From positions 62,001 through 126,000 of the forward strand of contig CALCKT010000062.1 of NCBI GenBank assembly GCA_937965785.1: DNA of 64,000 nt, written 5' to 3'. This stretch comes from an uncultured Propionibacteriaceae bacterium (GTDB lineage Bacteria; Actinomycetota; Actinomycetes; Propionibacteriales; Propionibacteriaceae). The notes below the pieces were generated by a model that saw nothing but the letters and a program-made list of their open reading frames with translations, had not been told where the DNA came from and made no database searches. The number at the start of each line of letters is the position of its first letter. Position 1 is the first letter of the stretch. The position numbers and the translations under genes are program-made. Shown here piece by piece: positions 24,511 to 33,789 of this stretch.

Positions 24511-27066
24511 TCAGTACCTGCCCTCCTCGGGTTCCGGCCAAGGGGTGGCTTCCGCGGGCAGCGGCTCCAGCAGCCGCTGGTAGATGCGGGTGTGTGAGGT
24601 GATCACTTCCCGGGTGGCCCCACCCCGGTCCGGGGAGACCGACAGGCCTAGGGAACCCGCTCGGTCGGGAACCGGGGGTCGCTGGTAGGTGAGACCCGGG
24701 ATGTGATCCGGAACCTCCACGCGTCCCAGGAAATCCCCCAGCCCCAAGGGGGAGTTCCCCTCGGGGTCAACGGGGTCGTCCGATGTGAGCACCCGTTCGC
24801 GCAGCCGCCGCCCCAAGTCGTCCACCCGTTCGTCCAGCAGCTCGGCCCAGAGCCGGTCCACGTCCCTCGCCAACCACTCCAGCGGGCCGTCCGGCAACCC
24901 TGGGTCCTGCCACAGCGCCGAGAGATCCTCGCTGCCGGGTCCGTGGTGGCGGTTCAGGATCTCGTCGAAGGCGTGCCGCCGCCACGGCGACCCGGTGGCC
25001 TCGGCAGCCAGCCAGGCGCGCAGCTGCTGTTCGTCGTGGCCGGGATGCACCAGGGTCCAGGAACGGGGCACCGAGACCGGGGGTGTGGTCGCAACGCACG
25101 CCGGTTCGACGTCACGCAGCGGGTAGATGCCGCGGAGCACCTGCGACCAGAGCCGCACCACGCGGTCGGCGTTCGCCAGTCTCAGGTGCTCGTCCATAGC
25201 GGTGATGGCCTGGAGGAACATCAATTTGCGGGCCTCCGCCTGCCTGATGGAACGGGTCCGGTACTCGTTGAAGTGGTTGAAGAACCACACCACGGGACCG
25301 GCGACGAACAGCGTTGAGAATCCCCCGACGCCGCCCCACACCTGACCCCCGGTCAGGGCGATGCCGATCCGGGAGAACAGGTCGATGATCGTTCCCGGCC
25401 AGAACAGGTTCGCCAGCACCATGGCGGCGGTGGCGGCCAGTCCCGTGCAGAACCAGAACCAGAACCGGGCCGGGCGCAGCGGGATCAGGCCGCCCAGCTC
25501 CCCGACCGCGATCCGGTACCAGCGGTCCGCGTCCAGCCGCGCGGCCACGCCGTCCGCCAGAACCGATGCCCGGACACGGTCCAGGAACGATAGCCCGTCG
25601 ACGGGGGTGGCCTCGCCGCAGCCGGCGAGCTGCTCCTGGCGGATCTCGGAGTCCTTCCCGGCGATCTCCTCCGCCAGTTCATGGGTGACCCTGGAGCCCC
25701 GCCGCCCGGTCCCGGTCAGTTTCGCGCCCGGGGCCCCCAGGTGGCGGCGCACCGCTGACTCGGCGGTGGCCTTCACCGCGGCGGAGGCGGGCGCGTGCCG
25801 GATCCCGGCGATTTCCCCCTCCTCCTGCGGCACCGACGGCACCAGGTCGCCGTCAGGGGTGGCGCAGCCCAGAACCGGCAGCGGCTCGATGATGCAGGGG
25901 CGGCCGTGATGGTCCGGGCGTTCCAGCCCCGGGGGTAGGTCGCTGGCGTCAATCATCCCGTTCGTGGCGGTGGTGAGGGCCTGCAGGGCCTCGGGGGAGG
26001 GAAGATCCCCTGAGGCGTGACGACCGTTCTCCCAGCACCGCTGGAGCAGTCCCCGCTGCTCCCGGTCCAGGGCGAACGCGTCGATGACCGGGATGATGCC
26101 GGGTTCCTCCCCGGATCGTTCGATCTCCCAGCCCGAGTTGGCGCGCTGCAGCCTGTCGGCGAGGACATCGTGCATCCTGCCCCGCCACGACACCGGCCGG
26201 CTGTGTAGAAACAGGAAGTCGACGAACCCGGAGAAATTCTCCAGCAATCCCCGGAAGGTGATCCGCCGGTTCTCTTCGAAGGCCAGGTACCCGGGGTCGA
26301 GTTCGAGGCGGCGCAGGGGACTGCCCCCGGCGTTGACGACGTGCCGGTGAGCCCGTTCCATGAGCAGCTCGCCCCGGCTGCGGTCGAATCGGCCGGGGCG
26401 CACCATGGAGGCGTCGGCCCACGGCAGTTCCAGCTCGTGGTGGTCGCGGGCGGCGGCGTCCAGCCGGGTACCTCCCACGACGGTGCTGGTGTAGGCGGTG
26501 GCGCACACCTCACCCTGCCCCCAGCCGGCCTCAACCAGTACCTCCGGGGGGTGCGGCTGGTTCCCGCAGATCACCCCGCCCAACCCCAGGGCGGCGTGCA
26601 GCAGGTCTGCGGCGGGGTCCCTGACGGAGGCATCCGCGCCGCCCGGGACGATGGCCTCCTCCGGTCCCAGCACCACCCGCGACCACTCCGGGGACAGCTG
26701 CGGGAGGCGCACCTGCGGCTGCCCGGGGGCGGGGAAGACCGCCACCCCGGTGAGGCTCTGCTGGCCGAGATGGCTACGGAGTTCCTGCACGGCGTGCAGG
26801 TTCCACGGGTGCTGCGGGTCGGGCTGTCCGGATGTGACGCACCAGATCAGCAGGACCTTCTCCAAGGCGGTCTCGGCGGACAGGAAATCACCGAGCGGGC
26901 CGATCTCCTCACCGGGGAGGCGACGGGCCGGTGTCAGGACCACGTCGCCGACCGGCCCGCCGGGCGCCACCAGCCACAGGCTCTCGCCGACGAGTCCCGC
27001 CCCGGCCCAGGCCAGGGCTCGTTCCCACAGCGGCTCGTCGCAGATGAAGATGCTGCGGTGGCTCAT
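24511..27066 (-). CDS. Large two-helix membrane protein, unknown function
   Basis: An 851-residue protein with two close transmembrane segments (about 520-545, FWFWFCTGLAATAAMVLANL, and about 565-585, FSTLFVAGPVVWFFNHF). The long N-terminal part and the 250-residue C-terminal part would both be cytosolic. The beginning (MSHRSIFICDEPLWERALAW) has an alpha/beta look. I recognise no catalytic motif. It follows the tubulin-like gene by 4 bp and is the last gene of the 33.5-24.5 kb operon, so a role as membrane partner of the tubulin-like filament is reasonable inference. Confidence 0.65.
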   Translation of the reverse strand: MSHRSIFICDEPLWERALAWAGAGLVGESLWLVAPGGPVGDVVLTPARRLPGEEIGPLGDFLSAETALEKVLLIWCVTSGQPDPQHPWNLHAVQELRSHLGQQSLTGVAVFPAPGQPQVRLPQLSPEWSRVVLGPEEAIVPGGADASVRDPAADLLHAALGLGGVICGNQPHPPEVLVEAGWGQGEVCATAYTSTVVGGTRLDAAARDHHELELPWADASMVRPGRFDRSRGELLMERAHRHVVNAGGSPLRRLELDPGYLAFEENRRITFRGLLENFSGFVDFLFLHSRPVSWRGRMHDVLADRLQRANSGWEIERSGEEPGIIPVIDAFALDREQRGLLQRCWENGRHASGDLPSPEALQALTTATNGMIDASDLPPGLERPDHHGRPCIIEPLPVLGCATPDGDLVPSVPQEEGEIAGIRHAPASAAVKATAESAVRRHLGAPGAKLTGTGRRGSRVTHELAEEIAGKDSEIRQEQLAGCGEATPVDGLSFLDRVRASVLADGVAARLDADRWYRIAVGELGGLIPLRPARFWFWFCTGLAATAAMVLANLFWPGTIIDLFSRIGIALTGGQVWGGVGGFSTLFVAGPVVWFFNHFNEYRTRSIRQAEARKLMFLQAITAMDEHLRLANADRVVRLWSQVLRGIYPLRDVEPACVATTPPVSVPRSWTLVHPGHDEQQLRAWLAAEATGSPWRRHAFDEILNRHHGPGSEDLSALWQDPGLPDGPLEWLARDVDRLWAELLDERVDDLGRRLRERVLTSDDPVDPEGNSPLGLGDFLGRVEVPDHIPGLTYQRPPVPDRAGSLGLSVSPDRGGATREVITSHTRIYQRLLEPLPAEATPWPEPEEGRY

Positions 27067-27070
27067 CGGG

Positions 27071-30000
27071 TCAGTACCGTCCTTCGGTGGATCGCGTGCC
27101 GCTCTCCAGCTCCGTCAGCGCCCCCTTCAGCAGGTCGATGATGTCGAGGGTGGCCAGGTGGTGCGGGTCCCCCTCGGGAGCCATCGAAACCAGTTCGTCC
27201 AGGCTCGTGCGCAGGTCCGCGAAGGCCTTCCGCACCTTGGCCTCGCGGTCGGCCCGGTCGGAGGTATTCTCGAGCACGAACGGATCCCGGGTGCCCGGGA
27301 TGTCACCTCCCGCGTCGATCCACCGCTGCAGCGGGTACGGGTAGGAGGTGTGTTCCTGCCCGAGGGCGTGCAGTTTCTGGAACGGCAGCAGGGGTTCGAG
27401 GGAGCTGAGGCGGAAGGCCTCCACGAGGCTGGTGATGTAGCTTTCGAGGAAACGTCCCGGGTAGTCCCGGTGCGGTGCGGTGCGGTGCCTCCCCCGGAGC
27501 CCGGTCAGGTCCACCTCCCACCAGCCGCCGGTCCCGTTGCGCACCAGCAGCGAGTTCGGGCCCGGGTACTGGGGGGTCAGTTCCACCTCACCCATCAGGC
27601 GCCCGACGAACAACCCCTGAAGCAGGCGGGTCTGCGTCTCCGGGGAGAGAGGCACGTACTCGGCCAGCGGGCGGCTGCGACGATTCAGCCAGCCGGTGGC
27701 TGAGACGGCGTCGGCGGCCTGGCTGATGGGACCGAGGATGCTGTCGGCGACCACGAGGTTGAACGGGGAGGCGGTGGTCGAGAGCAGGGTTATCGACGGT
27801 GATGGTGCGCCGTCGGTGTTCAACCGGCCGTTCGGCAGCAGCTGCTGGGCCTCGGCCTGCAGCCGCTGGGTGAGCGGGGCGGTGCCCAACCGGGTTTGGA
27901 TCACCGGGTCCAGGGTCGGCACGTCGATGGCCCCGAGTATCAGGTTGATCTGCGGTTGCGGGGCGTGCACCTGCGCGTACAGCGCCAGGTTGAGCCTGAC
28001 CAGAGGTTCCGCTGCCACGAGGAGTTTGGCGAACTGCGTCACCATCTTGTCGTGGCGCCGCCGGATTTCCTGGTCGGTGACGGTGTTGGGGGCGGGGTTG
28101 AGGTATTCGCGCAGCGTGCAGTCGAGGAATCTCCGGGTGCTGGCGTTCGGGTCGTTGAGCCAGTCGATCACCCGGTTGTCGATGTCCTCCAGTGTGAACG
28201 CCAGCCGCACCACCGCATCCCGGGCGCGGGATTCGTCGCGCAGCCTGGAAACCCAGTTGTCGACCTGCGAGACAACCGGGGATGCGGTCCACGCGACCCG
28301 GGTGCCCGTGGTGGCGTCGTCCCGCATACCCGTGATCATGTCGCGGACGGCATCCTTGAGGGCCTGCCGCTGCATCTGTTCCGGGCCGGCGAGCTGGGTG
28401 GACAGGTCATCCATGTCCCGCGGCATTCGGGAGGCGATCTGTTCCCGGAACAGCTGCGGGAAACCGGAGACATCCTCAAGGGTGAACTCGACGGCGCTTG
28501 GCCGCAGGTAGGCGGGCACCCCGCCCGTCTCGGAGGGCCACATGGTGCGCAGGGTGCCGCCGCCGTCGAGGGTCATGTCGACTCGCTCCCGGAGTCCGTC
28601 GCGCGCACTCCGGAGGGAACGCAGCCACGGGTCGACCAGCCCGGTCGCCATGTCCGCGACGAGCCGGCCGGTCTTGCGCAGTTCGTCGGAGTAGACCATC
28701 ACGTCGATGGGCTGGCCGGCGTCGGTGACGATGTCGCGGATGGTGTCGTAGTCGTCGCGGCGGAAGCTCCGGACCATGCTCGCCCGGCCCCGTTCCAGGT
28801 CGTCCAGCATCAGGTGGGCGTTGGTCTCGTACTTGTCCGCCTGGTCCTTCAGCTGCGCAGCCGCCTTCAGTAGCTGGTCGTGCAGGAGTTCCAGCATCTT
28901 GATCACCACAGGAAGGCCGAAATCGGCCACCTGCTCGGGGAGCAGCTGCCGGAGCCGCTGCGCGACGTCCAGTTCGAACTTCTCCAAGCCCTTCATGAAC
29001 AGGTGGTGGGCCCGGTTCCGGAGCGGATTGTAGGTGCCGCTGTCGGCGGCGACCTGGTTGATCTCGAGTTTCGCGGCGGTGTGGGCGACCCGGAGCGCCT
29101 CCTGGGTGGAGACCTTGCTGCCCCTGCCGATCGCCTCGATGTCGCTCATCAGGCGGGAGGCGAACTCCGTGTTGAGGCTCTTGTACTCCTCCGTGCCGCG
29201 GATGGAGACCTGGTTGTAGATGTCGTCGTTCTGTGTGGTGGCGAGGTCCAGTTCGTTGAGCTGCAACTCCCAGATGAACCCGGTGTAGTTGCGTTCGACG
29301 GCCTCGTTGAGGAGCACGTCGTCGCTCTTGTCGCGTTCGGAGGCCGACACCTCAAGGTGCGCCTCCAGGAGCTGCTCCGTGACCAGGCGCATCAGCCGGT
29401 CGTGGGCGTACTGGGCGAAGAACTCGCGACCCACGGAGAGCCGCCCGAAACCGAGACCCATCAGGTTCGGGTTGTCGTGGGTCTCCCGCGACGTGATGCC
29501 CAGGTGGTCGGGGGCGCTCTGCTTGGCTGTGGGGAAGTTGGTGAGCAGGTAGGCGTCGAGGGAGTCGAGTAGGGCCGGGTTGAGGGCAAGCTCCGCGTAC
29601 ATGCTGCCCACCACCCGGTACACGTCCTGGGGCCGGGAGAACACCGTCCCGCGCTGCGAGGACGCCCCGACCAGGTAGTAGGCCTCGGCGCCCCCGACGA
29701 CGGCGCTGGGCAGGTGCTGTCCGCTGAAGATGGCGTGCCGGGTGTTCATGTAGACCCCACCCGCGGTGCCCTGACCGGGGTCGTAGTCCTGGGCGATCAG
29801 CTCGCAGATGGTGGTCAGCGCGTTCGGTGCGATGCCGGCGTTCCCGGCGCCCAGGCCTGCGTACACGTCGGGTGAGAAGAGGTTCGTGACCATCTTGCCG
29901 ACCCCGAGGGAACGCAGGAGGTCGAGGATGTCGCCGATGAGACCCGCCCCGCTGCCTCCCGCCAGGGAGCCGATCACGATCACGATCGGTTTCTCCGCGG

Positions 30001-30508
30001 GGGTGTCCAGCCCGGCGATGCCCAAGGCCTCGGCTGCCGGGTTCAACTGGTCCCTGCCGTTGCGGCAGCGGTCCAGGCGGTTCTCGATGGCCTGGCGGAT
30101 CCTCGTCAGGACACCGAGGGCCACGACCCTGCCGTAGGCGCGCATCTGACGTGCCCCGCTGGCCGTGGCCTCCGGGACGGTGGTGGGGCGGGGAGCCCAG
30201 CTCTGGAACGGGCGTTCGTTGCCGTCGCTGCTCCTGAACAGCCTGTCCAGGTGGGTGTAGGTGGCGCTGTAGGTGGAGTTCTCGTCGGTGAGTGGGAAGT
30301 AGTCGGTGGGGGCCAGACCGAAGGCCTGCCCGCCTTCGTCGGCGTCCCGTTTGGCGGGCACATCGATGTGGAGGAACTGGATTCCGGCCGGGATGTGATG
30401 GATGCCGACGGAACGCAGACGCCGGGAGAGGGTGTTCTGGACGACGCCCAGCACCTTGCCTCCGGTGCCGCCGAGCCCGAGGAAGAGCAGCGGGTGCATT
30501 GTTGCCAT
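27071..30508 (-). CDS. Tubulin/FtsZ-like GTPase (Tubulin_2 type)
   Basis: An 1145-residue protein whose first 400 residues form a tubulin/FtsZ-fold GTPase. The N-terminal FLGLGGTGGKVL (9-20) matches the first nucleotide loop of this group, and SLAGGSGAGLIGDIL (181-195) is the variant of the GGGTGSG tubulin signature found in Tubulin_2 (PF13809) proteins. The remaining 700 residues are mostly helical, of unknown function. Members typically lie in multi-gene clusters with von Willebrand A proteins, as here. It may polymerise or act as a GTP switch. ATG 30508 has a strong AAGGAG site. It is nearly three times the length of FtsZ. Confidence 0.85.
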   Translation of the reverse strand: MATMHPLLFLGLGGTGGKVLGVVQNTLSRRLRSVGIHHIPAGIQFLHIDVPAKRDADEGGQAFGLAPTDYFPLTDENSTYSATYTHLDRLFRSSDGNERPFQSWAPRPTTVPEATASGARQMRAYGRVVALGVLTRIRQAIENRLDRCRNGRDQLNPAAEALGIAGLDTPAEKPIVIVIGSLAGGSGAGLIGDILDLLRSLGVGKMVTNLFSPDVYAGLGAGNAGIAPNALTTICELIAQDYDPGQGTAGGVYMNTRHAIFSGQHLPSAVVGGAEAYYLVGASSQRGTVFSRPQDVYRVVGSMYAELALNPALLDSLDAYLLTNFPTAKQSAPDHLGITSRETHDNPNLMGLGFGRLSVGREFFAQYAHDRLMRLVTEQLLEAHLEVSASERDKSDDVLLNEAVERNYTGFIWELQLNELDLATTQNDDIYNQVSIRGTEEYKSLNTEFASRLMSDIEAIGRGSKVSTQEALRVAHTAAKLEINQVAADSGTYNPLRNRAHHLFMKGLEKFELDVAQRLRQLLPEQVADFGLPVVIKMLELLHDQLLKAAAQLKDQADKYETNAHLMLDDLERGRASMVRSFRRDDYDTIRDIVTDAGQPIDVMVYSDELRKTGRLVADMATGLVDPWLRSLRSARDGLRERVDMTLDGGGTLRTMWPSETGGVPAYLRPSAVEFTLEDVSGFPQLFREQIASRMPRDMDDLSTQLAGPEQMQRQALKDAVRDMITGMRDDATTGTRVAWTASPVVSQVDNWVSRLRDESRARDAVVRLAFTLEDIDNRVIDWLNDPNASTRRFLDCTLREYLNPAPNTVTDQEIRRRHDKMVTQFAKLLVAAEPLVRLNLALYAQVHAPQPQINLILGAIDVPTLDPVIQTRLGTAPLTQRLQAEAQQLLPNGRLNTDGAPSPSITLLSTTASPFNLVVADSILGPISQAADAVSATGWLNRRSRPLAEYVPLSPETQTRLLQGLFVGRLMGEVELTPQYPGPNSLLVRNGTGGWWEVDLTGLRGRHRTAPHRDYPGRFLESYITSLVEAFRLSSLEPLLPFQKLHALGQEHTSYPYPLQRWIDAGGDIPGTRDPFVLENTSDRADREAKVRKAFADLRTSLDELVSMAPEGDPHHLATLDIIDLLKGALTELESGTRSTEGRY

Positions 30509-30518
30509 GGTTTTCTCC

Positions 30519-33101
30519 TTAGCGTCGATGGATGGGACGGCCGGTGCCCGGGGCGGGTCCGGGATCGGTGGGTTCCGGGGCGGAGCGGCGGTGCTGCCGC
30601 TGCCACTTGGTGACGAAACCGAGCCAGTGCATGTCGCGGATGGCTGCGTCCATGTCGGCGACGGACAGGGTGTCGTCGGTGGTGAACAGGTGGAGGGTGG
30701 CCCTCAGGGGGCCCTTCTCCGGGGAGGCCGCCACTGCGGAGACGCTGGTGGTGACCACGATCAGCAGGCTCAGCCCGGCGGGCACGGGAACCTCCCGGCC
30801 CTGGTGGAAACTGGACGGGGAGCTGTTGGCCTCCAGCAGCTGCCCCTCCGGGACCTGGGCCAGGAAACGGGGCGCGGCGCCGGGCACCAGTGGGGTGCGG
30901 GCCAGCAGGTTCAGGCTGCTCCTGGGTGGTTTGATGCGCCGGGGATTGCCTGCCTTCAGGGGTCGTGGGGCGGTGATGAGCTGGCGGTTCTCCGGGGGTT
31001 CGGTCTCGGCGCGCGGGAAGTGGTTGCGCTGCCCGGGTCGAGATCTTGGACATCCCGGTGCGGGGCCGGGTTGCGTGGCGGGCCGGATGCCGAAGTGTCC
31101 GATCTCCACATCGGCTGCGGTGTGACGCAAACCGTCGGTGTTGAACCTGGTGGTCAGGTACATGGCCAACCAGATGGCCGCCCACACCATGACCACCGAC
31201 AACACCACCAGGGCCACGAACAACAGGCCGAAGGTGGCGACATCCACCGGCACCGTCTGGTACCAGGAAACGGGCAGCTCGAAACGGGTCGACAGGGGTT
31301 GCTGCCCGTCGGCCGCGGCGGAGGTCAGTTGCACCGCGACACCCGAGCGACCCCCTCCGATGGCCTCCGAGGAGGGGGTGAAGGACACCGTGACCTCGCG
31401 GCGTTCCAGGGGCTGGAGTTCGACGCAGCCTTCCTGGAGGCTGAGCCGGTTCGTCTCGTTCTCGACGGGGCTGCTGAAGGTACTGCCCGGTGCGAGGCAC
31501 ACCGTTGCCACACCCGACCTGGCGCCCGTCAGGATGAGCGTGGCGGTGCCGGTTCCGGTGCGTGAGATGGTGCCCAGGTCCAGGCGTTCGGCGGGCTGGA
31601 TGCTCGGGAAGCTGTCGGAGTTCACGGGTGCGGCCCAGGACGTGGCGAGTGGCGCCAGCCGCAGGCCGGAGGCGGTGATGAGCCGGACGGAGACCCGGAT
31701 GTCGAGGCGGGGCGTGGTCCGGCCGGGGGTCAGCCTGGTGACGATGGCGCCGCCCTCGATCCGGGTTTCAGCGGGAACCGGCTGCCCTTCGGGGTCGGTG
31801 ATGCTCACCTCCGGTTCGATGGCCCGGTACACGCCGAGGTCGGCGGGGGTGCCGTCGGGGCGGGTCAGAAGGGTGCGGATCTCACCCTCCTCCCCGGCGA
31901 TCAGCCGCGACCGGTCGGGGTCCGGGGCCAAGGTGAGGTCCGGCCACACACAGAAGGTCGGGTTGCCGCCGGTCGCGGGGGCCGCGACCTCCCAGCGGCC
32001 CGCAGGGGAACCCGGGGGAAGGGTCACGCGGGCGCCGATGTGCCCGGCGTCGTGGGTGGATTCCACGAGGTAGCCGCCCGAGGTCTGGGAACCGGGGACG
32101 GTGAACGCGACGGCCCCGCCACCGGGGGCGGTCAGCATCGCATCCTCGGTTTCCGGCACGGGGGTGAGGATGCCGGAACGCGGGATGCGCACCATGATGC
32201 GGCCGATGCCGGGGTCGATCTGGTTGCCGACATCCCCAGTGGGGGTACAGCCGGTGGCCAGGTCGTTCATCTGGGAGAACACCCCGTTCAGGTTCGAGGC
32301 GTCGTCGACCTGCAGGTAACCGCCGGGCGCCCAGCCGTCGGGGATCGGCCAGGTGCCGCAGGTGGTGTCGCCCAGGATGCCGATGCTCATGCGTTGCAGG
32401 TCGGCTGCCGCGGGGCCAAGTTGGATGCCCAGCACGACCACGCCGTTGGAGCGGAGCTGGTCAATGACCCCCGAACCGGGGGTGCAGATCTCCCGGCGGG
32501 CCTGTTCGATCACGGGGCCTGCGACGTTGGGGCCGTGGTCGTCGATGTCCTTTCCCTTGGCGGTGCTGAACTCGCCGTCGGTGAACCAGAACATGATGCG
32601 GCAGTCCGCGACCCGGGAACCGATCCCGAAATCCGAGAAACCGCCATCCAGGGCGCGCTGGAAGTCGGTGCCGCCCTTCGGGTCGAGGGTTTTGCGCGCC
32701 TGATCCACCATCGCCGGGATGACCTCGGAGCTGTCCTCGCCGTTGATGCGCTGCCAGGGGACGACCTCGGAGGTGGGCAGGTAGGTGTCGCTGAAACCGG
32801 CGACGGCGGCCTCGACATCGACCCGTTCCCCGTCGGGGCGTTTGATCCCGGACAGGCCGGTCAGCGCTGTGGCCAGGCCGTCGTAGCGCAGACCGCCGGG
32901 GTCCTTGCCGGGGAGCTTGAGGCTGCCGGATTTGTCCAGGACGAACAGGACGCTGACGCTGTGGGCGGTTTGCAGACAGCTGTACAGGTGGGCCGAGGCC
33001 GGGGCGATGGGGTCTGGTTCCTCGGCGGTCGCTGCGGGGGCGGTGACGAAGGTCGCCAGGACGAGGGCCAGGGTGATGAGGGAGGCGGTGAGGCGTCGCA
33101 T
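30519..33101 (-). CDS. Secreted/membrane von Willebrand factor A domain protein
   Basis: An 860-residue protein with a Sec signal (cleavage near TAPAATA, residue 26), a vWA domain with complete metal site (D56-K-S-G-S60, GGTD at 143-146, D175 in TDGEFS), beta-rich Ig-like modules to about 610, one transmembrane helix (622-648) and a cytosolic tail of about 210 residues. The adhesion-type vWA domain therefore faces outwards while its tail can meet the tubulin-like GTPase encoded 10 bp downstream. This topology suggests transmembrane sensing or docking. It is the second gene of the 33.5-24.5 kb operon. Confidence 0.85.
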   Translation of the reverse strand: MRRLTASLITLALVLATFVTAPAATAEEPDPIAPASAHLYSCLQTAHSVSVLFVLDKSGSLKLPGKDPGGLRYDGLATALTGLSGIKRPDGERVDVEAAVAGFSDTYLPTSEVVPWQRINGEDSSEVIPAMVDQARKTLDPKGGTDFQRALDGGFSDFGIGSRVADCRIMFWFTDGEFSTAKGKDIDDHGPNVAGPVIEQARREICTPGSGVIDQLRSNGVVVLGIQLGPAAADLQRMSIGILGDTTCGTWPIPDGWAPGGYLQVDDASNLNGVFSQMNDLATGCTPTGDVGNQIDPGIGRIMVRIPRSGILTPVPETEDAMLTAPGGGAVAFTVPGSQTSGGYLVESTHDAGHIGARVTLPPGSPAGRWEVAAPATGGNPTFCVWPDLTLAPDPDRSRLIAGEEGEIRTLLTRPDGTPADLGVYRAIEPEVSITDPEGQPVPAETRIEGGAIVTRLTPGRTTPRLDIRVSVRLITASGLRLAPLATSWAAPVNSDSFPSIQPAERLDLGTISRTGTGTATLILTGARSGVATVCLAPGSTFSSPVENETNRLSLQEGCVELQPLERREVTVSFTPSSEAIGGGRSGVAVQLTSAAADGQQPLSTRFELPVSWYQTVPVDVATFGLLFVALVVLSVVMVWAAIWLAMYLTTRFNTDGLRHTAADVEIGHFGIRPATQPGPAPGCPRSRPGQRNHFPRAETEPPENRQLITAPRPLKAGNPRRIKPPRSSLNLLARTPLVPGAAPRFLAQVPEGQLLEANSSPSSFHQGREVPVPAGLSLLIVVTTSVSAVAASPEKGPLRATLHLFTTDDTLSVADMDAAIRDMHWLGFVTKWQRQHRRSAPEPTDPGPAPGTGRPIHRR

Positions 33102-33102
33102 C

Positions 33103-33483
33103 TCAACCCCCGAACCCGAAACGCGAGAAGTGGAGTGCGATCACCACGCCGTTGATCACGCAGGCCACCAGGACGGCGACGATTGAGATCCGCTCCAGGA
33201 AAGGCATCCGCATGGCCCGGGTTTTCCTGCCGGCGATCGCCGCCTTGTTTGTCAGCTGGCGTTGCAGGTAGATGAGGACGAACCCGAGCCCGAGCACCGC
33301 GACGTAGGCGATACCCGAGACCACCCAGGACCCCAGGAAAACGGCGGCCGCACCCAGGGCGGCGACGATCAGGGCCGCGATGGCGGGAATGATGGGTTCC
33401 GACCCGCGCGGGGCACGTCGTACCGGGCCGCCGGGGCGCACCACACTGGGCGGCGATGGCAAGGGTCTCGGTCCTGCTGACAT
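33103..33483 (-). CDS. Small three-helix membrane protein
   Basis: A 126-residue protein with a Pro/Arg-rich cytosolic head and three hydrophobic helices (about 30-50, 52-75 and 98-118), ending GFGG. No family is recognised. ATG 33483 is preceded by GGAGG; GTG 33486 is directly before it. It is the first gene of the vWA/tubulin operon, 1 bp before the vWA gene, and has GTCCGTCA 36 nt upstream. Confidence 0.65.
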   Translation of the reverse strand: MSAGPRPLPSPPSVVRPGGPVRRAPRGSEPIIPAIAALIVAALGAAAVFLGSWVVSGIAYVAVLGLGFVLIYLQRQLTNKAAIAGRKTRAMRMPFLERISIVAVLVACVINGVVIALHFSRFGFGG

Positions 33484-33519
33484 CACGTCCTCCTGAAGCA
33501 GATCGTGCTCTCAGAAACA

Positions 33520-33527
33520 TGACGGAC
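33520..33527 (-). promoter_or_regulatory. GTCCGTCA element before vWA/tubulin operon
   Basis: Reads CCTGTCCGTCATGTTTC on the minus strand, 36 nt upstream of ATG 33483. Confidence 0.5.
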
Positions 33528-33588
33528 AGGAGAGGGGTCAGTGGCGGGAAGGGGAGGGTCGTCGGTGGGAAGGGAAGGGGAAGGGGAT

Positions 33589-33722
33589 GTCGGTTTGCTG
33601 GCCGTAATCCTGTTTTGCTGGGCTTGTTGAAGTTCGCTGGCCTCACAGCGCAGGCAAACGTGAACAAGGCCAGCAAACCGACATCAAGGCCAGCAAACCA
33701 GTGATAGGGCCAGCAAACCGGG
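33589..33722. repeat. Inverted array of 20-bp tandem repeats
   Basis: Three copies of GGCCAGCAAACC start at 33668, 33688 and 33708, an exact 20-bp phase. Three inverse copies, GGTTTGCTGGCC or near variants, start at 33592, 33612 and 33631. The array is thus a dyad of two 20-bp-phased triplets around a 25-bp centre. No protein is encoded. The position, between the vWA-operon promoter and the 3' end of the HD gene, fits an operator or nucleoprotein-binding array. Confidence 0.7.
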
Positions 33723-33789
33723 AGTGGGTGGGGATGGGACGGTCGGTGGTCGACGGTGCCGCGCGGGCGTCGTCCCCACCCGGGTTTCC

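Noticed and set aside
33589..33722. Possible CRISPR array
   Set aside because: Repeat unit is 12 bp in a 20-bp period with 8-bp gaps and inverted halves, no spacers of useful length, and no cas genes in the window.
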